64,000 nucleotides of DNA from Verrucomicrobiaceae bacterium (GTDB taxonomy: Bacteria; Verrucomicrobiota; Verrucomicrobiia; Verrucomicrobiales; Verrucomicrobiaceae), in NCBI GenBank assembly GCA_016795485.1, contig JAEUHM010000034.1:1-64000 (forward strand), read 5' to 3'. Made by a program: the position numbers and the translations under genes. The number at the start of each line of letters is the position of its first letter. Within the stretch, counting starts at the first letter, position 1. The notes under the pieces are model-generated. The model saw only the letters and a list, made by a program, of their open reading frames with translations. It ran no database searches and was not told where the DNA came from. Below, in pieces: positions 60,321 to 64,000 of this stretch.

Positions 60321-61229
60321 CTATTTGACCAGCCCTGGGCATACCTCAAGCAACTTCGATGCCAGCCCTGCATCCGTCTCCCCCTCGCCCGCTTCCAGTT
60401 CCACCAGTTCCTTCTCCCTTCGGAACCATGTCCCCTGCCGCTTGGCATACTGCCGAGTTGCTATCACGATCGCTTCCCTCAGTTCACTCCTCGTCAGTTT
60501 TCCTGCCATAAAGTCCAGGGCCTGGCGCACTCCTATCGCTTTTGCAACATTTGCCACATCCGCAGGCAGAGCGCGCACCTCATCCACCAGTCCGCTGGCC
60601 AACATCCCATCCGTGCGTTGCTCAATTCGCCTCCACAGTTCTTCCCGAGGCCGCACCAGCACCGCACCCGCGCACTGAGCAGGCATATCTTGCCACTGCC
60701 GCCGCAACTTCGACTGGGCTTGCCCCGTCAGCAGACACACTTCCAGCGCCCGGCTCACGTAGCGATCATTCGGCAGCGGCACATTCACTTCCGCATCTGG
60801 GTCCAGCTCCAAGAGATGCCGCACACGCTCTTCAGGCGTCAGCACTGCTATCTTCTGGCGCAAAGCAGCGTCCACCGGAGGCAACGGAGCTAGCCCATGC
60901 GTCAGCGCCTTCAAATACAAGCCACTCCCACCTACCACGATCGGCATACGCCCTCTGCCACGTATCTCATTCACCACACGCATCGCTACATCGCGATACT
61001 TGGCTGCATCGCACGCCTCATGCACTGGCAGCACACCATACAGATGATGCGGCACCACTTTCAGCACCTCACCTGTAGGTTGCGCGGTGGTTATCGGTAC
61101 CCCGGCATAAAGTTGAAACGCATCCCCGTTCACGATCTCCCCGTTCACGCGCAATGCCAGCTCCACGGCCAGTGAAGACTTGCCGCTAGCCGTTGCACCT
61201 GCTAGCACGAACATATTTTCTGCGCTCAC
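60321..61229 (-). CDS. miaA: tRNA dimethylallyltransferase
   Basis: Adds the isopentenyl group to A37 of tRNAs reading U-initial codons. LAGATASGKSSLAVELALRV (P-loop), EIVNGDAFQLYAGVPITTAQ (DSxQ-like, Gln kept), VVGGSGLYLKALTHGLAP and the C-terminal ATRQYAKRQGTWFRRE are all in family order, at the usual length of 302. It lies 11 bp behind argA and 25 bp before the glucosidase gene in one run. Confidence 0.96.
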   Translation of the reverse strand: MSAENMFVLAGATASGKSSLAVELALRVNGEIVNGDAFQLYAGVPITTAQPTGEVLKVVPHHLYGVLPVHEACDAAKYRDVAMRVVNEIRGRGRMPIVVGGSGLYLKALTHGLAPLPPVDAALRQKIAVLTPEERVRHLLELDPDAEVNVPLPNDRYVSRALEVCLLTGQAQSKLRRQWQDMPAQCAGAVLVRPREELWRRIEQRTDGMLASGLVDEVRALPADVANVAKAIGVRQALDFMAGKLTRSELREAIVIATRQYAKRQGTWFRREKELVELEAGEGETDAGLASKLLEVCPGLVK

Positions 61230-61240
61230 CGTGTTAGGCC

Positions 61241-62554
61241 TTACTTCAGACCCTTCAGCAGCACCTTGGAGTTCCGCCCACTCTTGTCATACGCCGCACG
61301 GCGTGAGGCAGGCAGAATGTCCGAGCTAGATACCGTATAGCCCATCTGCTCCTCAAAGAACCGGAACGCCTGCGTGCTCAGCGCGAAGATACTCTCTGCA
61401 CCACGCTGGCGTGCCACCTCCTCCGCGTAAGCCACCAGACGCCGGCCATAGCCCTGGTTCTTGTGAGAGCGCCGCACGTACAGGCAGGCTAGCTCCGCCA
61501 TCGTTCCTGATTTTCCATCCAGGTTGTGACTATGCACCGCCACCGAGCCCACAGGGTTTCCATCCAGATCCAGAAGGAAGAAATCATTGATCCGCTCCGC
61601 GATTTGTTTACGCGTCCTCGGCAGAAGAGCCGCATCATCCACCGACTGCTGCATCATGCTGATCAAGTGCGGCACGTCCGCAGGCGTTGCGCTTCTTATT
61701 TGCTGGTAGTGGTCGGCATGCACCATCGTCCCCACCCCTTCGTTGCTGAATATCTCCGCCAGTAGCACCTCATCTTGCGTGCCATCCACGATGTGCACCC
61801 TCGGCACTCCTTCTTGGCAAGCTAGGGCACCATACTTCAGCTTTGAGAGCAAATTGATGTCATGCCCCCCCTCCTTCCGGCGGGACAGTTCCCGTGCGTC
61901 AGCCACACTCAGTTGCGCCACCCGATTACCCTTCTCATCCGTCAGCGGCGTCTCCGAGACAAAAATAATCTTCGCCGCCCCTATCGCCATGGCCACCTCA
62001 GCCGCCACCGAGTCAGAGTTCAGACGCAGAGTTGCCCCGCGCCCGTCATAGCCCAAAGGCGGCAGCACCGGAATGATGTCCGCCTTCAGCAGCGCCAGCA
62101 GAGTCTCCGCATCCACCCGCTCTATCCGGCCCGTGTGTTGCAAGTCCTGTCCATCGATCACCCCCGCAGGATGTACCGCCAGAGCATTGCTCACCGCCAC
62201 CGGCAGCTCCAGAGCCGTCAGGTCAGCCACCAGTTCACTCGTCTGCCGCGTGATCGCCTCAATGCTCACCTCCAGAGTCGCATCATCCGTCAGCCCCATC
62301 CCATCCACACTGCTCGGCTTCAGGCCACGGAGCGCTGCTAGGTCAGTGATCTGCGCTCTCGCGCCAAAGATCAGCACAATCTCAATGTTCAGCGACTGCA
62401 GCACCGCTATGTCCTGCAGCAGGCTAGGCAAGTTAGGTTGCCGCATCACCGCACCGTCCAGCGCAATCACAAAGATGCGCTGCCGGAACTGTGGAACGTA
62501 ACGGAGAATGCCGCGGATGTCGTCGAATCGCATGGAATCCGCAGCGTGCTGCAT
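61241..62554 (-). CDS. argA: N-acetylglutamate synthase (amino-acid kinase plus GNAT)
   Basis: First step of arginine synthesis. The N-terminal amino-acid-kinase-like half (VIALDGAVMRQPNLPSLLQD ... LPPLGYDGRGATLRLNSDSV) is joined to a GNAT half (LACLYVRRSHKNQGYGRRLV ... ALSTQAFRFFEEQMGY). The length of 437 matches bacterial ArgA. The ATG MQHAADSM was taken because a purine run (agggggggg) precedes it; an ATG at 62587 and one at 62533 are alternatives. The adjoining photolyase begins on the other strand within about 30 bp. Confidence 0.92.
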   Translation of the reverse strand: MQHAADSMRFDDIRGILRYVPQFRQRIFVIALDGAVMRQPNLPSLLQDIAVLQSLNIEIVLIFGARAQITDLAALRGLKPSSVDGMGLTDDATLEVSIEAITRQTSELVADLTALELPVAVSNALAVHPAGVIDGQDLQHTGRIERVDAETLLALLKADIIPVLPPLGYDGRGATLRLNSDSVAAEVAMAIGAAKIIFVSETPLTDEKGNRVAQLSVADARELSRRKEGGHDINLLSKLKYGALACQEGVPRVHIVDGTQDEVLLAEIFSNEGVGTMVHADHYQQIRSATPADVPHLISMMQQSVDDAALLPRTRKQIAERINDFFLLDLDGNPVGSVAVHSHNLDGKSGTMAELACLYVRRSHKNQGYGRRLVAYAEEVARQRGAESIFALSTQAFRFFEEQMGYTVSSSDILPASRRAAYDKSGRNSKVLLKGLK

Positions 62555-62585
62555 CGCGCCCCCCCCTGCAAGCGTAGTCTTGCCC

Positions 62586-63950
62586 ATGCGCACCGTTTTG
62601 TTTTGGTTTAGAAGAGATTTGCGGCTCACGGATAACACCGGGCTCGCCGCCGCAGTCGCCTCCGGTGCCCGTGTCATCCCGGTCTACATCCTCTCCACTT
62701 GGAAGAAACACCACGGCTGGACCGGTCCCAAGCGACTGCAGTTCCTCTGCGGTTGCATCGAGTCCCTCTCCCGCAATCTCGACTCGATTGGCTCCCGCCT
62801 CATCATTCGCGCGGGCGATGCCGTGGAAGAACTCCACAAGCTCGCCCAAGAGACCCAGGCAGAAGCCATATACTTCAATCGCGATCCAGATCCCTTTGGC
62901 AAAAGCGTCGAGACCCGCCTCGCCAACACCAGCCCCATCCCTTGCCACAGCTACAAAGACGCGGTCCTCCACGAGGCCCACGAAGTCCTCACCGGCAGCG
63001 GCGGCCCCTACCGCGTCTACACCCCCTACAGCAAGAACTGGCTCGCCCTGGAGAAACCTCAGCCCCAGCCCGCCATCAAGACCCTCGGGCCCGCTGCCGA
63101 GACACACATCCACAGCCACCCACTCCCCACACTCGCTTGGTGGGACCTCCAGCCCCAGGCAGACGCCCAGCTACCCACCCCAGGAGAACGCGCCGCCAGA
63201 GAGCGCATGAAAGCCTTCATCCAAAGCCAGCGCCTCACCGCCTATAAAGAACAGCGGGACATCCCCAGCATAGCCGGCACCTCATTCCTCAGCCCAGACC
63301 TCCGCTTCGGCCTCATCTCCATCAGAGAACTCTACGCCCACTCCCTCCCAGACCTCACCTACCGCAAGGAACTCGGCTGGAGAGAGTTCTACATCGCCCT
63401 CCTCCACCACTACCCAGAAGTCCTCGAGCGCGACTTCAACCCCGACTACGCCCGCGTCCAGTGGCCCGGCACCGAAGGCGGGCTAGAAGCCTGGACCACA
63501 GGCAAGACCGGCTTCCCCATCGTAGACGCAGGCATGCGCCAACTCATACAGACCGGTTGGATGCACAACCGCGTTCGCATGATTGTCGCCATGTTCCTCA
63601 CCAAAGATCTGCACTTCCACTGGAAAGTAGGCGAGCAGTTCTTCCATCAGCACCTCATCGATGCCGAGATCGCCTCCAACAACGGAGGCTGGCAGTGGAG
63701 TGCAGGCACCGGAGCAGACGCCGCCCCCTACTTCCGCATCCAGAACCCCTGGTCCCAGACCAAGCGCTACGATCCAGAAGGCAAATACATCAAACACTGG
63801 CTCCCCGAGCTCGCCCACGTCCCCGCCGAGAAACTCCTCGATCCCCCCACCCTACGCCTAGCCAAAGACTACCCCCTCCCCATCGTCGACCACACCACTC
63901 AACGCGACTACACGCTAGAGCGCTTCAAGCTAGGCAAGAAGCCAAGCTAA
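62586..63950 (+). CDS. Deoxyribodipyrimidine photolyase (CPD type)
   Basis: FAD enzyme that repairs UV pyrimidine dimers by light. MRTVLFWFRRDLRLTDNTGL opens it, the FAD and DNA site is in LGWREFYIALLHHYP, GFPIVDAGMRQLIQTGWMHN (Trp/His/Asn set), and VAMFLTKDLHFHWKVGEQFF, with the late FRIQNPWSQTKRYDPEGKYI. A longer frame upstream is not protein-like. Length 454 is normal. Third positions are more C-rich than in the neighbours. Confidence 0.95.
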   Translation: MRTVLFWFRRDLRLTDNTGLAAAVASGARVIPVYILSTWKKHHGWTGPKRLQFLCGCIESLSRNLDSIGSRLIIRAGDAVEELHKLAQETQAEAIYFNRDPDPFGKSVETRLANTSPIPCHSYKDAVLHEAHEVLTGSGGPYRVYTPYSKNWLALEKPQPQPAIKTLGPAAETHIHSHPLPTLAWWDLQPQADAQLPTPGERAARERMKAFIQSQRLTAYKEQRDIPSIAGTSFLSPDLRFGLISIRELYAHSLPDLTYRKELGWREFYIALLHHYPEVLERDFNPDYARVQWPGTEGGLEAWTTGKTGFPIVDAGMRQLIQTGWMHNRVRMIVAMFLTKDLHFHWKVGEQFFHQHLIDAEIASNNGGWQWSAGTGADAAPYFRIQNPWSQTKRYDPEGKYIKHWLPELAHVPAEKLLDPPTLRLAKDYPLPIVDHTTQRDYTLERFKLGKKPS

Positions 63951-64000
63951 AAAGTTCACTTCGTCGGTACGGCTGCACCACGCTGGCGTCTTGGGGACTT

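Noticed and set aside
1-64000. tRNA or rRNA genes
   Set aside because: Intergenic gaps were scanned by eye for cloverleaf-like sequences with CCA-ready ends and GTTCGANTC arms; none was convincing.

Overview
The window looks like a chromosome segment of a Verrucomicrobiota bacterium or a close PVC relative. Markers of that group are a 1005-residue PVC-type haem-binding CxxCH protein, an exported FGly-type sulfatase, an SHD1-like coiled-coil protein, a Ser/Thr kinase with a zinc-ribbon front end, and a mixture of short operons on both strands. The assignment comes from gene content only; no rRNA or tRNA gene was seen.

Layout. 1-1853: a decayed type I restriction-modification locus. HsdM is cut by the window edge and carries a 60-bp palindromic insertion, the next ORF has an in-frame stop, and only the tail of HsdS remains. 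1984-4604: three poorly known genes, including a two-TM plus beta-rich protein that recalls the Cap15/S-2TM-beta effector architecture. 4605-6074: about 1.5 kb without a convincing gene, rich in repeats, including thirteen phased 21-bp units. 6075-18134: housekeeping and core genes (lysS, metallophosphoesterase, UspA, Ca/Na antiporter, PVC cytochrome, dnaX, prfB with a programmed +1 frameshift, sulfatase). 18157-27402: a 5-oxoprolinase/hydantoinase-like protein and a tight five-gene operon (Ser/Thr kinase, potB, potC, potD, exported methyltransferase) with no PotA ATPase. 27536-33889: EF-hand protein, M48 protease and a four-gene sensor operon ending in a histidine kinase and an OmpR-type regulator. 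33998-42724: a Cys-rich secreted protein, an HslV-like Ntn hydrolase with Ser at position 1, a hydrolase, an H3TH/BON-like pair, LonN-surE, and recF with an Fe-S photolyase. 42864-45974: hisS, a PHP-type exported hydrolase and a Fur/Zur regulator.

46317-48217 is the most unusual stretch. Small same-strand genes (three membrane proteins and a GNAT acetyltransferase) are separated by three copies of an imperfect palindrome of about 93 bp with conserved centre and covarying stems. It resembles an integron gene-cassette array without an integrase in view (CALIN-like), with attC-like sites of the form GCCGAA...TTCGGC.

49121-63950: radical SAM plus zinc alcohol dehydrogenase operon, an AddA/RecB-like helicase-nuclease without a partner, an SHD1-like protein, and an argA-miaA-glucosidase-debranching enzyme operon that diverges from a second photolyase with overlapping potential starts.
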